From Latrodectus hesperus (lineage: Eukaryota; Arthropoda; Arachnida; Araneae; Theridiidae), in assembly GCA_037975125.1 (NCBI GenBank), contig CM075862.1:43640777-43704776 (forward strand): 64,000 nucleotides of DNA, given 5' to 3'. The notes below the pieces were generated by a model, which ran no database searches, was not told the DNA's origin, and was given only the letters and a program-made list of their open reading frames with translations. The translations under genes and the position numbers were made by a program. This document shows, piece after piece, positions 51,701-64,000 of the stretch (position 1 is its first letter; each line of letters starts with the position of its first letter).

Positions 51701-52349
51701 AATTTATTATTTCTAAATTGAATGAAAACTTTTTTAAAAATATGATTCTAGAAAAAGTATAGGAATTGTTTAATTTAAAATAGTTTATTTTTTATATATT
51801 TTGAGATTTTAGTGATGTCGGAAATTTCACGAAATATTAGATACATATTTATGGAAGTGATTTTTTAACTTTTTGGCCACTTTCAGTTCTTTAATTTTTC
51901 ATTTGCAATTTATTAAATATAATAAAGAATTCGTTATTTTTATCTTTTTATTACCCCCCTTAGATTTTAAAATATTTTTCAGAAGTTTAATTGTTTTAGT
52001 ATATGAAATTTTTTCTTTGATTAGAACAAACCTTTCTTAAGTAACAAAGTTCAAGAAAATATCACCCCACACACATTTAAGATTTTTTTAAGAACCACAA
52101 ATATAATTAAATATCTCATACTGCAAATGAATTAAGATTTCTTTATATAATTACATGATATTTCCCATGAGCTTATACTTGTGCATTCATCATAATATAA
52201 GGGTAATGGGTACATTATAATGACTTCAATTTCCATCCTTATTCACCTACAATAGAAATATTTTAGATTATTCATTCTTCCTTAAACTATGCAAAAATAG
52301 CGTCTCTTTTGTAAATTTTACGAGGAAAAAAGAAGGAAAATAAACGTCA
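48791..52349. other. AT-rich intergenic DNA
   Basis: About 3.5 kb with no gene, RNA, repeat or element that I can support. Confidence 0.55.
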
Positions 52350-52800
52350 AAAGTCCAACAGCAATCATGGCCACTGTACCAATTCATTTATTTCATTGGT
52401 TCATCGGTGCGTGACGCTCGGTTTTAGTCCACAGAGCGAAAACAAGTAAAAAAAAAAAAAAAGCCAAATTAATTATCGCCCCCGATTTTCAGCGCCAACC
52501 AGAGAGGCTACAACTTTAACCGAGTTCGCGCCGCAAGGCGTCAAAATCGTAATTGCGCCTTCTTCTCCACCCCCATTCATTTGGTGTGTGCATATGGGGA
52601 GGGGGTTTGTTGTGCATTGAACTGTGTGCTTCTTTAGGCTCTGAAATGATGAGTGGTGCCGAGAAGTGTTTTGAGTCACCCTCAGAGTATGCTCCGTTCC
52701 ACTCGCTGCTCCAAGATGAAGGGGGTCGTGACAAAAGCAGGTCAGAAAATCATCCATAAAGTTTTATTGAAGGAGGGGGGAGAGGAAAGAGAAGACAAGA
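52350..52800. other. GC-richer non-coding island, candidate conserved regulatory DNA
   Basis: A compact island with AAATTAATTATCGCCCCCGA (52465-52490), AGCGCCAACCAGAG and GAGTTCGCGCCGCAAGGCG, plus a run of 15 A residues at 52450-52464. Four overlapping frames on both strands (52473-52973) are open through it, consistent with composition rather than coding. TAATTA cores next to GC-rich E2F-like GCGCC words would suit an enhancer, by inference only. Confidence 0.4.
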
Positions 52801-53333
52801 GGAAACAAAATGAAGAACAAAGATATATTCTCGGGACAAGAAAGACTATTGCATTATTTCTTTATGTGTGCACATCATTTTCAATCTCTGGAGCACTTCC
52901 ATGTGTACGGTGCATTGTCTCTGCGTTAGTATTGTCTACTCTGACTAGGGATTTTTTTTCAGCGATAAATTAAAATAACAATTACAATTTTCTACTCGTA
53001 AGTAAAGAAATTGTGCTTATATAGTGTGGATAAGGAATCTACGTGAATAAAATACTCATTCTGTGTGGATCCGCTGAATTTGCATCCGGGTATGAATTGA
53101 GAATGGTTAAACGGAATAAAATGAAATTTATATTAAAATATTGGTCTCTGATTCACTATATATATCCTATTTCAAAATTAAAATTATAACATTTGTAATT
53201 CATTTAAACCGTATTAATGCTAATCTAAACTCACTATATAATTGACTTATTCCCTGGTGTTCGGAACTCTGGTCAATTCAAGAATTAAGATGTGATGTCG
53301 TTCTTTCTTCTCTTTTAAAACTGTAAAATTGCT

Positions 53334-53340
<7 letters not shown>
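52801..53340. other. AT-rich intergenic DNA
   Basis: Nothing recognised. Confidence 0.5.
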
Positions 53341-53430
<90 letters not shown>

Positions 53431-53449
53431 CGTGTGTGTGTGTGTGTGT
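53341..53449. repeat. (TA)n / (GT)n compound microsatellite
   Basis: About 73 bases of TA are followed by about 36 bases of GT with a single C interruption at 53431. The minus frame 53278-53523 is an artefact. Confidence 0.97.
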
Positions 53450-53564
53450 ATGTATATATAGTCATATGTCATAGAATTATAAAATACATTTAGATGCCGA
53501 AAATAGTAAAAATATTTGTGCAAAATATAACACCCAATTGAATAAAATGCACAAGCTTTTGTTT

Positions 53565-53805
53565 ATTGACAGCACTCTATAGAATAAAAGCTCATGGGTT
53601 CGATCGTAGCCATTGTTGTATAACGGGATATGTATGCTGTGCCTTATCTTTTGTATGCACGTCTGTTAGGAGTGGATACTTGGGAGTTTTCCAGGTTTCA
53701 TCTCATATAACTCGTGATTACAATGGACAATCTGCAAAAAATACTCCAAGAAGATTATTTATGCAGTGGGTGTTAAAATACCTTACAACATCCTTAGGCA
53801 TTTGG
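53565..53805 (+). repeat. tRNA-derived SINE-like repeat (family C, copy 2)
   Basis: It shares a B box GGTTCGATC (53597-53605), CACGTCTGT (53658-53666) and a GGGAGTTTTCCAGG segment with the copy at 35840-36080, in the same order. The plus frame 53566-53862 is an incidental reading. Confidence 0.6.
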
Positions 53806-55279
53806 CTACCTACAAAAAGATCAATAAAAACAGTAAGCATTGATTTTAAGCTCGTCAATTAATGGGAAACTAACGATGCATTTAAGAAATTCAAATTTTA
53901 AAATGAAAGAATTGATGAGTTTATTACTTATAATTTGTAACAACTAATAAATATTTTAACAATTATAACAACTAAATAAAGTTACTGTAATTTAAAGATC
54001 AATCTATTTATTATTATTATTAATTCCATCTTACATTTTTGATAGGTTTTTCAATAAAACAGATTAGCATTATGTAATAATATCTCAATTTTTGAAAATT
54101 ATATAAAATAACTTCAGAGATACAAAAAATATGTTATTTTTGAACAATAATAAATAATAATTTATTACAATAATGTAAATTTTAAAAATATTATTTATAA
54201 ATAATCTCAGCGCTATAGATGCAAGGTAGATGGTAAATTTCGGAACGCATTGCTTAGGATGCTTATTTGTGTTCGGAAATGCGAGATGGATTTTAAAATG
54301 ATGGAGTTCAACTTATTTGATATTTATGTTTGTTCCCCATAAATACAATTTAAATGCAAATGGTTTAAATTTCTAAAATTCATGTTATAATAAAGATTAA
54401 GGTTAGAAGATTAAATACTTTAAAATATATCGAGAGGGTTTGATGAAATTTTGTGTCATCAATTGTAGTTAAATATATGATTAATACTCTCTCTATCACT
54501 TATATAATTTTATTTCCCATGCTACGTTTTCTTATTGAAAATGTTAGAAAGTAAGAGTGATCTTATTAAGTTCAAGTTTGGTATAGTAAAAATTTGGCAA
54601 AACATATTTTAATTCTTTTGTTTCTAAATATGATATTGAGCAATATGATACACGAGTTTCGTTGCACCAAATTTTCCTCATATTCATTACGTATAGATTA
54701 ATTATAATCTTAATAAAAAATGAACATGAGATAATTATTTTAATTTGCGGAATATTTCGATAGTATAGTAAATCTAAATAGATTATTCCTATATTAAGTA
54801 CATTTCCTAAGTAACAAGACTTAAGAACTTACATCAAAATCATACGCATTTGCAAAACCTCCCTCTGAAACGTAATTTTGGGAGTCTTCTGAATATTTGT
54901 TTGCTAGAAAGGTGTCAAGTTCGATACCAGATCTAGTCGAAAAGATGACTGAGAAGGCCTATGAATGTTAAATATTAGCGAAGACATAGGTCTTCACTAA
55001 GAATATTTGAAGAAAATATTCTCACCATTGGGGTAACAAGAAAATTTGAAGAGAATATTGCTTGAAGCTCAGATATCAACCTCGTCACTTGATTTTCCAT
55101 TAAAATTACACTGATCGGTTGAGTACGAACATGAGATAACTATTTTAGTGTGGTTACCAGGAAATTTGGTTTGGTTTTTATAGCTAATACTTTTAGTTTA
55201 GCGAAATTGATAGTGGATGGTCAAACAGCGAAATAACCACAAATTTAATGGAATAATATAATACAGTATACGCCGAAAC
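53806..55279. other. AT-rich intergenic DNA
   Basis: Mostly featureless. A tRNA-like word AAGTTCGATACC near 54917 with flanking similarity to family C hints at another very old SINE copy at about 54850-55000. Confidence 0.4.
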
Positions 55280-55520
55280 TGGACTCACCGTCGTTTACTA
55301 ATAAGACAATGCTCTTTAGAATGAAAAGCCTTGGATTCGATACCAACTAATACTGAACAAAGAGAGATAGATGAAGAATTTCTACGTTCAACGTGCATAT
55401 ATATCAAGAAAGCTGTTTAGGAACTTTTCGCGTTTTCTCCTTTGAGAGACACCACGTGAATATGACCCACAATCTATGGAAAGTCCTCCTTGAAGGCAAT
55501 ACCTTAGGACTGTTCAGATG
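55280..55520 (+). repeat. diverged SINE-like repeat (family C, possible copy 3)
   Basis: GGATTCGATACC near 55333 resembles a B box and is followed by CAACGTGCATA and a GTTTAGGAACTTTTCGCGTT segment in the same order as the other family C copies. Similarity is weaker. Confidence 0.4.
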
Positions 55521-55658
55521 GTTATTAATACTCTGGCCCCATTAGGCTGTCCATTACAAATTGTCAAATACTATTAATGTGCAATGTTTAACAGTTTTTA
55601 ATAATTCCTATTTTTACAAAATGATACTATTTGATCTGTGATATCTTTCACGTGTATA

Positions 55659-55912
55659 TAAACTAAACTCAAAGCACGACGGCCCATATGGAGGCTTAGG
55701 CATACAGTACCCATATTTGTTTTCATGATCGAGGGCATTGTAGTGCGAATCATATGTATCAGTTTGGTGGTCAGCCTAACGCATTTAACTCCCAAGTATG
55801 CTTAGTACTCAGTTTTATCAACCCACTGAAGGAATGAAAGGCAGAGTCGATCTTGCTTAGCCCGAGGTTCGTATCTCGAATCTGTACCTTGTGACCACAC
55901 TACTAAGTTTCT
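55659..55912 (-). repeat. tRNA-derived SINE (family A, copy 2, diverged)
   Basis: The minus strand aligns along its length with 21846-22124: tRNA-like head with GTAGTGTGGTCACAAGG, then CAGTGGGTTGAT, GAGTACTAAGCATACTTGGG, GTTAGGCTGACCACC, and the GTGCTTTGAGTTTAGTT end. It is more diverged than copy 1, and I found no clear target-site duplication. Confidence 0.8.
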
Positions 55913-56160
55913 CGAGTGTAAATAGTATATATTTTTAAATAATTTTAAATTCGATTTTAATTAGATAAGTCTATATCTGATTTTAAGCCTTACTCTTAGT
56001 TAGAGGTATATTTTTCATCATACATCTGGTATTTGATTTTGTTCCTTCCCTTTTTAATACATTTTCCAAATACACAAAAAAATGCGTGTAATATAAGTTA
56101 GAAAAAACGTTTTTTTCCCTCAAATACGTAAAAAAATGGATCTTCAAATCAACCGCGTAG
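55913..56160. other. AT-rich intergenic DNA
   Basis: Nothing recognised. Confidence 0.5.
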
Positions 56161-56410
56161 ATAAATCCAGCTTGGATTTTGCATTCACACATCTCGTCAA
56201 AGTCTCTGGTAATGCATGCGGGTTCCAGAGTTCAAATATCCATGATGTAGAGAACCAAAGTGGAGTTCCTCGTCTCCAACTGTGTCCACAGAGGGCTCTG
56301 CAAATAACCTAATGTGTGATCTAACAAGAATTTCAGGCCCGTGTCTCACCAGAGGAAAAGACAAATTCCTCTTCGGAATTCCTGATGAAGTTTGCTCCTG
56401 AGTATAATGA
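56161..56410. other. less AT-rich segment, unassigned
   Basis: Balanced composition with no open frame or repeat signature that I can name; possibly part of an old repeat. Confidence 0.3.
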
Positions 56411-59400
56411 CACCAAGTCCTCCAACATCTTATTTAAGGATTTCGTATCAGGTGATTCGCTTAAGAGCAGCAGCATAATGCATTTACAGCAGGATTACGA
56501 CGGAAAATACTTTCTGATGCTTCTTCCTCTTTTTTTTACTTCCGAGTTTTTGTTCTGTTCAGAAATTCGTCGAATGATATTTTTTCCCTTTCGAATTAGG
56601 AAAGTGAGAAAAATAAGTTCTTTTTTTCAATATAAGAACATCATCCTATACTTTAGCTGGCATGAATTTTAAATTAAAAATTTTTATAAATTCAAACTGA
56701 GAAGAAATGTGAATCAGCCATTGGAAATATTTGGCGACAAAGTTGTCTGATTTAAAATTTGGCGAAATTTGCAGCAATAATAATTTTTACCAATTAATAA
56801 TAACAAATTTTAAAGATCTATATGTAATTATTGGTATTTATATGAAACATATTGCATAAAATTTCAAAAGGAATTTGGTTTTGTAAGGCATTTTGAATGT
56901 TTCTAAGGAAAATTTTGTAACTTAAAATAATTTCGAGGGAAACTTTTCTTAAAAAAATTATTGCATGCCGTTGATTGTATTGAGAATTTATAATAAAATA
57001 CATCTCAAATTTAAATATATTACGTGAAAAATAAAGGTTTAATTTGTTTCTAATTTTTTATTAGAAGTATTATTTAAATGCTCCCTACTGTTTCCTTTAC
57101 AGAGACTTAAGGAAGAACAAGATTCACTTTACCATCCTGAGAAAAAATTCGTTTTTAACAACATTCTTTAATAACAAAAAATTTTAAAGAAATAGTTTAT
57201 TCCTTTTTTTAATTTAGTTTGTTTTTTTTAATTTTCTATTTTCATTTTCAGTTGAATGATTAATATATATGTAAAGATCAAAAGTTTGTATACAAGAAAA
57301 AAGTTTCCTAATGAAAATATTTTGTTCTTTATTGTATTCCCCTTTTAAACATCTATTTTTTTCTCCTCACAAATGTGTGAAGCAGGCTTATATATACTTA
57401 TATATAATAAATAATTTGAGTTTTCAATAAAGCAAAATTTATTAATTGTTCTTCAGAAATCAATGATGATCTTTCTGAAACTATGTAAGGCATCATACAA
57501 GGTTGTTCAATTTTAATATGATATGGAAATGAGTCAAATTTAGGAGGATAAGATTTGAAAGATTTTCTCTTAATTCATAGCTATTGAAACTGAAAACATT
57601 GATCGATAAAATTATCAGTAATAAATTCACATAAAATTGAATTCTACTGATTTTCACAAATATTTAGAAACAAATTGGGAAAATCCTCAGAATTTCGAAA
57701 TTTTATAGTTTTATTCTAAATGTTTCAATTTTAGCTATTAATAAAATTTTCTAAATCCAATTTGAAATAATTGCCTTTTTATATGAAATCCAAAACGTTA
57801 CTATATATACATATACATATTAATTTTAAAAAATTCAGTTTGATCAATCAATATAATAAATCTACTTTATACGAAAAAATGGACTATAATTTCTTTGCTT
57901 TATAAATATCAAAGGGGCAAAAGTCTCACAAAAATAGTAAATCAAATCTATGTAATTATTAATTTGAAGTTTATGGTATACCAAAATTATGTAAAATTTC
58001 AAAATATTGTGCATTTCTTATGTTAATGAAAAGGTATTTAATTCAGTTTATTGTGATAATATGCAACCGTATTTTATTTGATATATATTAAAAGGAAAAA
58101 TATCACAAATAATATTTTGAGTCAATTTATTATCAGCATGAAACTTCATAGAAGTTTTTTTTTATAAAAATTAATATTTCCAGAAAATTACCTGAAGTAA
58201 AGTTTGAATTTTTTTAAAAAATCATTTTTCTTAAAGTATATTAAATGTGAATGTCAACTTTGTTTAAGTTTAATAAAAATTCATCACATTGGGGAAATTT
58301 ATTTTTGCGTTGAAGTATGAGTTTTATTAAATAATAAATTCACAATCTGTAATTTTTAAATTACTATAGTTTAAAACTAACGAAAAATATTGAAACTTGC
58401 AGTACTTTTTTATTAGTATTTAAAATACACACTATTTCTATAAATGTCATTTTATCCTTATAACTTTATAAGTACTTCTTAGCTTCAAAAATATATTTTT
58501 TAAAAATCAAATTTTGTAAAAAATTAAATTTTTTTGTAAAAAGCTGATTACGACATTATATAAGCACATTATTTTTATTTATAAACATAAGGAAATTTAA
58601 GAAATTAATAAAAAATTGATACTGCATATCTGATGCTTTCCAATTTCAGAAGTGTATTTCTAATGATTTGATATTCTATTTTTGAGTTTCTATAACTTTT
58701 TTCTACACAATGAGCAAAATTTAATTATTACTAATTACTACTCATTAGCATAATTATACTAATGGAGTAGCAGAAAAATTCCTGAAACATTCCTAAAACA
58801 TTGAAATATAACAATTAAAATTTCGTTTTTTTACAAAAGTAATAACTTTCCATCTTTTAAAACATTACATACTGAGAATACATAAAATAAATTAAAATGT
58901 CTTTTAAATAACATTTTCATACGACTTCAATAATAAAAAAAACTATTTGTTTATATATTTTGCATAGGAAAAATCATGTCAGCATGCGGAAATAAGTAAA
59001 GGAAGCAAACTTTTATAGAAGTTCCGATATAAATTGAAAGAGTGTTTCATATAAGTGCTTTCAAGTCTGGATAAAATAAAAATTGGTTTAAAATATCTTC
59101 ATTTAATGCTTTTCAAACTGTCTCCTTCTTGATTCAACTTTAAAGTATTTTCATAACATTTCACGATGTTTTCTTTTACAGAATTTTATAAGTGCATAAA
59201 GAATTCTTTCTATTCATAAGTTTGATTCATAAAACACTTTACTAAAATTAATGTAGTTTTTAAATAGGTAAAATACTACATGTGTTATTTAAAATATGTG
59301 ACAGAGTGTTTTTCATTACAACTATAAAACGTTTATTAAAATAAAAGAAAACTTATTTTACATAGAATAATATAGAAAAGTACATTTTAAAATAATAATC

Positions 59401-60151
59401 TTGTGATGAATCTTCTATAAAGTAATGTATACAGAGAATGTGAAAAATTTTTAAAGAGATAATAGTTTGTATTTACAATTTCTTGTAAAAGAAAACCTAG
59501 GAAATTCGGGAGAACACACCACAATAAATGCATCGAAGCATATGTAAATAAAATGTCGAAATATTAAAAAATATTTTTAATTTAATTTTAGTTAGTGAGT
59601 GATCCATTATATCAAGTAATTTTAATATATTTGTAATGACCCAAAACATAGCACTCAATAAAACGCAATAATAAAACTTGCGTTATATTTTTAGGCTTGT
59701 TTCATGTATTACAATAATTTAAATAGTTGACACTTTCTCTTCATTTAAAAAGATTTTGTTAACAGGATAATCCTTATTAATAAGTTACAAAGTAATATAT
59801 ATGCAATGCCGTTATTGTTCATTAACGAGATGACCCCATCGAAATTTGTAATTACAGCATATATTATCTACGGGCTTGAAAAAATTCTTTTCCATTACGA
59901 ATTTATTAAATATTGAAGTCGGGCCATCTTTCACTTGCGTTGTAAAGCCTTTCTTACCGGTGACATTTTTGAAAAAGCGTAAACACATATCCTGTAATGT
60001 GCGAAAACAAAGCTTTTTTAAAGATAAACAAGTAAGTTTCGTTATTTTTTTAAAGAAAATTATGTTATAAGAATCTAGAATGAAGAGATTATCTGTTGTT
60101 GTACATAATTTTTTCCCTTTTCCCAGTGGTTAAACATACATGGCAATTTTT
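56411..60151. other. very AT-rich intergenic DNA
   Basis: About 3.7 kb with no supported feature. Short frames (56385-56672, 56818-57003, 59876-60070) are AT-rich noise. Confidence 0.55.
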
Positions 60152-60179
60152 AAAAGAAAAAAAAAAAAAAAAAAAAAAA
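60152..60179. repeat. A-rich tract
   Basis: A run of about 24 A residues after AAAAG. It could be the tail of a retroposed sequence on the plus strand, but no source sequence is recognised upstream. Confidence 0.9.
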
Positions 60180-61050
60180 CAGCCCTTCTTTCTTGAAGCG
60201 TGAATAGTTCCGAAAAAAAATATTACGCTTTTTAAATTAAATACATCATGGCATAAGCAACTTTACAGGGAGTTTAAGCCAGCTGTATTTACGATTTAAG
60301 TCAACTACAAACGCAGTTATCAAAATTTCGAAATGAAACATAGCTTTTATTTTAAATTAGCCAAAGACCAACATCCTTATACAGATATACCACTCAATGC
60401 AACCGTTATCAATTTAAACACGGACAAAATCCAATGGAAATTATATTATTAAGGATTTTATTTATGTTAGATTCTCTGAAAATAAATGTCCCATTTTGGG
60501 AAAAAGTTTTAATTCGTTAAAATGTTTTCTTCTTAAATTGTAATTTTAAATTAAGGACATCTGAAAAAAATTAAAATATGCACTAAAAAAGGTTTTAAAA
60601 ATGTATGAATAAAGCAGTTTAGAAAAACGAGTACTATAAAAAAGTATTTTGACTCAAAAATGCGCACGTCAGAGTTACACGATGTAATGTAGTCGATAAA
60701 ATCTGGAATGCAATCTTTAGAAATTAAGTTATTTTTAATTATAGCGATAAATTTATGTTTATTTGCTTTTATCAAATGAAGTCGCTAAGCAAAACCATCT
60801 CCTTCATAAATGGCAACTAAGGTCCGTGACTAGAGAGACACCCAAGTTAATACCTTTTTCCTTCAATCTACGATACTCACCGAATGAAATTCAAAGCAAC
60901 AAATTTCTAACACGCAGAAGACTTCATTTCAAGACAGTCTTCAGATGGATTAGATATTATATTTGACACTAGATCGCTAAGGATATTGTAAGTTATTTAA
61001 TATTCACCATGATATTGCCTTCCCGTAGAACTTAACCTAGATAGTAGGCC
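60180..61050. other. AT-rich intergenic DNA
   Basis: Nothing recognised; the frame 60763-60966 has no domain or splice support. Confidence 0.45.
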
Positions 61051-61059
61051 GAGACATAT

Positions 61060-61325
61060 TCACATGTCAAAAGGGAAGAAGCCTAGAAAACTTTCAAGCA
61101 CCCCTACACTCACTCCGATAGAATTCGTTAAAGGCGGCTGGGGCACGTTAAAACTGTGAGTAGTCGCAATGTCCTCCAAGTGAAATGATACCTCTGGGGG
61201 CAGGCCAAGTATTGGAGGTCTTCTGCTCGATTCTTGCTTCAAAATCACGAAGAAACCAACCGGCTGCTCAGTAGAGCCCAAGTCAGGGCTAGGTGCTGGG
61301 AACCATGCTGGTGGGTGCAACAACT
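61060..61325 (+). repeat. SINE-like repeat (family D, copy 2)
   Basis: The minus-strand text of 61112-61202 (CAGAGGTATCATTTCACTTG, then GAGGACATTGCGACTACTCA) matches the plus strand of 23955-24050, and similarity extends to about 61270 (AAGACCTCCAATACTTGGCC). Strand is assigned by comparison with the copy at 23840-24115, whose tRNA-like head defines orientation; here that head seems to be missing. The 87-codon minus frame over it is a repeat reading, not a gene. Confidence 0.75.
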
Positions 61326-62446
<1,121 letters not shown>

Positions 62447-62639
62447 GATGAATAACAAAAACTATTTCAATTGAGATTTAAAACTACATGCTATAGCATG
62501 AAAAATAGAAGAGTAAACTTAAAAGTCACTCATTTATTTTTCAGATTAAGAAATGACCCGAAATATTCCGTCAGAAATTCTAATTCCATTAAAATTCCTT
62601 CTCCACTCTTCTTACAATTGGTTGAGAAATGAGATTTTT

Positions 62640-63370
62640 ATTCTTGCCAGTGACACCACTCTCTGATGAGCAGTTAGTTATTAAGGGATTTTTATTAAGT
62701 CCATTTTTCGCCCACACTCAAGGGGTCATCTAATAGAATGTTAAGAGGAAGAAAGTTGAAGTTAGGAGGGATGAGAGAGAGAGAGCATCCGTTACTGCCC
62801 CCCCCCTTCTCTCCCAGTTCCCAAGAGTACAGAGGCCGAGATCCCCCCTTGCGGGAATAGGAGTGTGGAAAAGACGTGATTCTGAAAGGAAATGAGATCT
62901 TAAAATCAAGGCTTTTCCAGCTCCAGGGGCAATTTCACCGCACCGAAGTTATTACGACCGGCGAACCGCAAGACTCAAGCGGAACTTACTTGGAAGGAAG
63001 GACTACTGGCGGGGCTGGGAGAGGGGGGATGGACAAGAGCCGACCCTCTATTTCTTTTGGGAACTTTTTCCTTCATCCACTCTTCAGAATTTTTTCCCCT
63101 TCTTCTTCTCTGTCGCTTTCGATCAATATCAGAAGAGACCGTGTGGGAAGATTTTGTGTAGTCATATAACAATTGCGTAGGTGGGTGAGGGTTGAAAAAG
63201 TTGACAGTCCACTCAGGTTTGATTGCAATGAAAGAGAGAAGGGAGTTGAAGAAATAAACTGATGCGAAATGTGTTAGTTTTCCTTTTTTCCTTCCTCCTG
63301 GCTTTTCCATTTAATTCCAGTGAATGCTCTTCCGCTGTAGTGATTTTGGATAGAGGTGGTTTGACGAAGG
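62640..63370. other. GC-richer non-coding island with purine and pyrimidine tracts
   Basis: It contains (GA)n (62771-62786), a nine-C run near 62800, and a mixed GC-richer core (62900-63040). Overlapping opposite-strand frames (62876-63169 plus, 62975-63310 minus) are open because of biased composition. No protein family recognised. Confidence 0.35.
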
Positions 63371-63854
63371 GAAGTAGGAAGTAGAATCTCAAAAATGACG
63401 CAACACAAATTCCCTGAAACAGAGTCTCTTTGCACAAACCATACTATACAGGAATGAATAAGGTAAAGTTACCAATAAGCCAGTATTTTTATGAAAACTT
63501 AACTAATTAATAATGTTATTATTGGCGCCAAGTACGCTTCCAGATATTAGACTCAATACATATATAAATTTCGTCTTTACGTTACTAAGCAGTTGAACTC
63601 TCTATTTTAAGGTTTTTTTTTGAACACATCCATAATAAATTTGACTACAGAGAGGACTTTTTAGGTATTTCAGGTTATTGTAACTAGAGTGAAAGCATTG
63701 GAAGAAGTGTGACCCAGAAAATTACAAAGCTTTCACTCCAACTGACATGCATCCAAAATATAAAAATGTAACACAATCTTTGGCTGTTTAATATTAATTG
63801 TTATCCAGTCTCAGACATCCATCTTCGAAAGGTCTAATCCTCTCTATCATTAGT

Positions 63855-63856
<2 letters not shown>
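63371..63856. other. AT-rich intergenic DNA
   Basis: Nothing recognised. Confidence 0.5.
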
Positions 63857-63927
<71 letters not shown>

Positions 63928-63932
63928 TATAC
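63857..63932. repeat. (CA)n / (TA)n compound microsatellite
   Basis: About 33 bases of AC are followed by about 32 bases of AT and an interrupted ATACATATAT end. Confidence 0.97.
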
Positions 63933-64000
63933 CTATGGTAATTGGTAATTTACTAATCTTGTGTGTGCTCCTGTTAAAAATCTAATAAGGCTGTTTTACT

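Noticed and set aside
52473..52973. Overlapping frames on both strands suggesting a small gene
   Set aside because: Four mutually overlapping frames in a GC-richer block, with no motif or splice signal, fit composition better than coding.
61060..61323. An 87-codon Pro/Ser-rich minus-strand frame that resembles a secreted protein
   Set aside because: It lies on a dispersed repeat shared with 23840-24115; the other copy does not keep the frame.

Overview
The window looks like a piece of an AT-rich arthropod nuclear genome, most likely an araneomorph spider. This rests on recognising the Tc1-type transposases, jockey/RTE-type retrotransposon tails and tRNA-derived SINEs from memory; no search was run. 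There are no operons, no bacterial-style genes and no long host coding region. The longest protein-like frames are transposases. Almost all other short open frames come from AT-rich sequence, from (TA)n arrays (which read as Tyr-Ile repeats), or from a minisatellite whose period makes all three frames equivalent.

Layout. 1-10 kb: AT-rich intergenic DNA with degenerate tandem repeats (2.45-3.1 kb), a broken Tc1-type transposase on the minus strand (4.3-4.7 kb), a purine/pyrimidine-rich island (5.0-5.8 kb) and a 25-bp minisatellite (7.2-7.8 kb). 10-12 kb: a near full-length Tc1-type transposon with clear TIRs and TA target sites. 12-22 kb: alternating AT-rich DNA, long (TA)n arrays, GC-richer non-coding islands and two SINEs with perfect target-site duplications. 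22-26 kb: a jockey-type RNase H remnant and two more SINEs. 26-39 kb: mostly empty AT-rich DNA, GC-richer islands and a five-copy tandem array of about 165 bp units (31.4-32.2 kb). 39-43 kb: the most complex locus, with a second Tc1-type element (39498-40909), a decayed hAT element (41043-42683) and, around them, two short open frames on the minus strand that could be exons of a host gene. 43-64 kb: a candidate two-exon gene end at 46.1-46.8 kb, an RTE/CR1-like 3' end at 47.3-47.8 kb, several SINEs, more (TA)n arrays and two further GC-richer islands.

How it fits together. This is best read as a gene desert or a very large intron. A dozen GC-richer islands with no credible reading frame recur every few kilobases and could be cis-regulatory, but that is inference. 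The mobile elements are all decayed or non-autonomous, and both Tc1 elements carry two frameshifts each. I found no convincing new biological system. The best leads are the Tc1 insertion at a putative splice donor (39.2-41.0 kb), the hairpin inside the hAT remnant, the 31.4-32.2 kb array and the non-coding islands.
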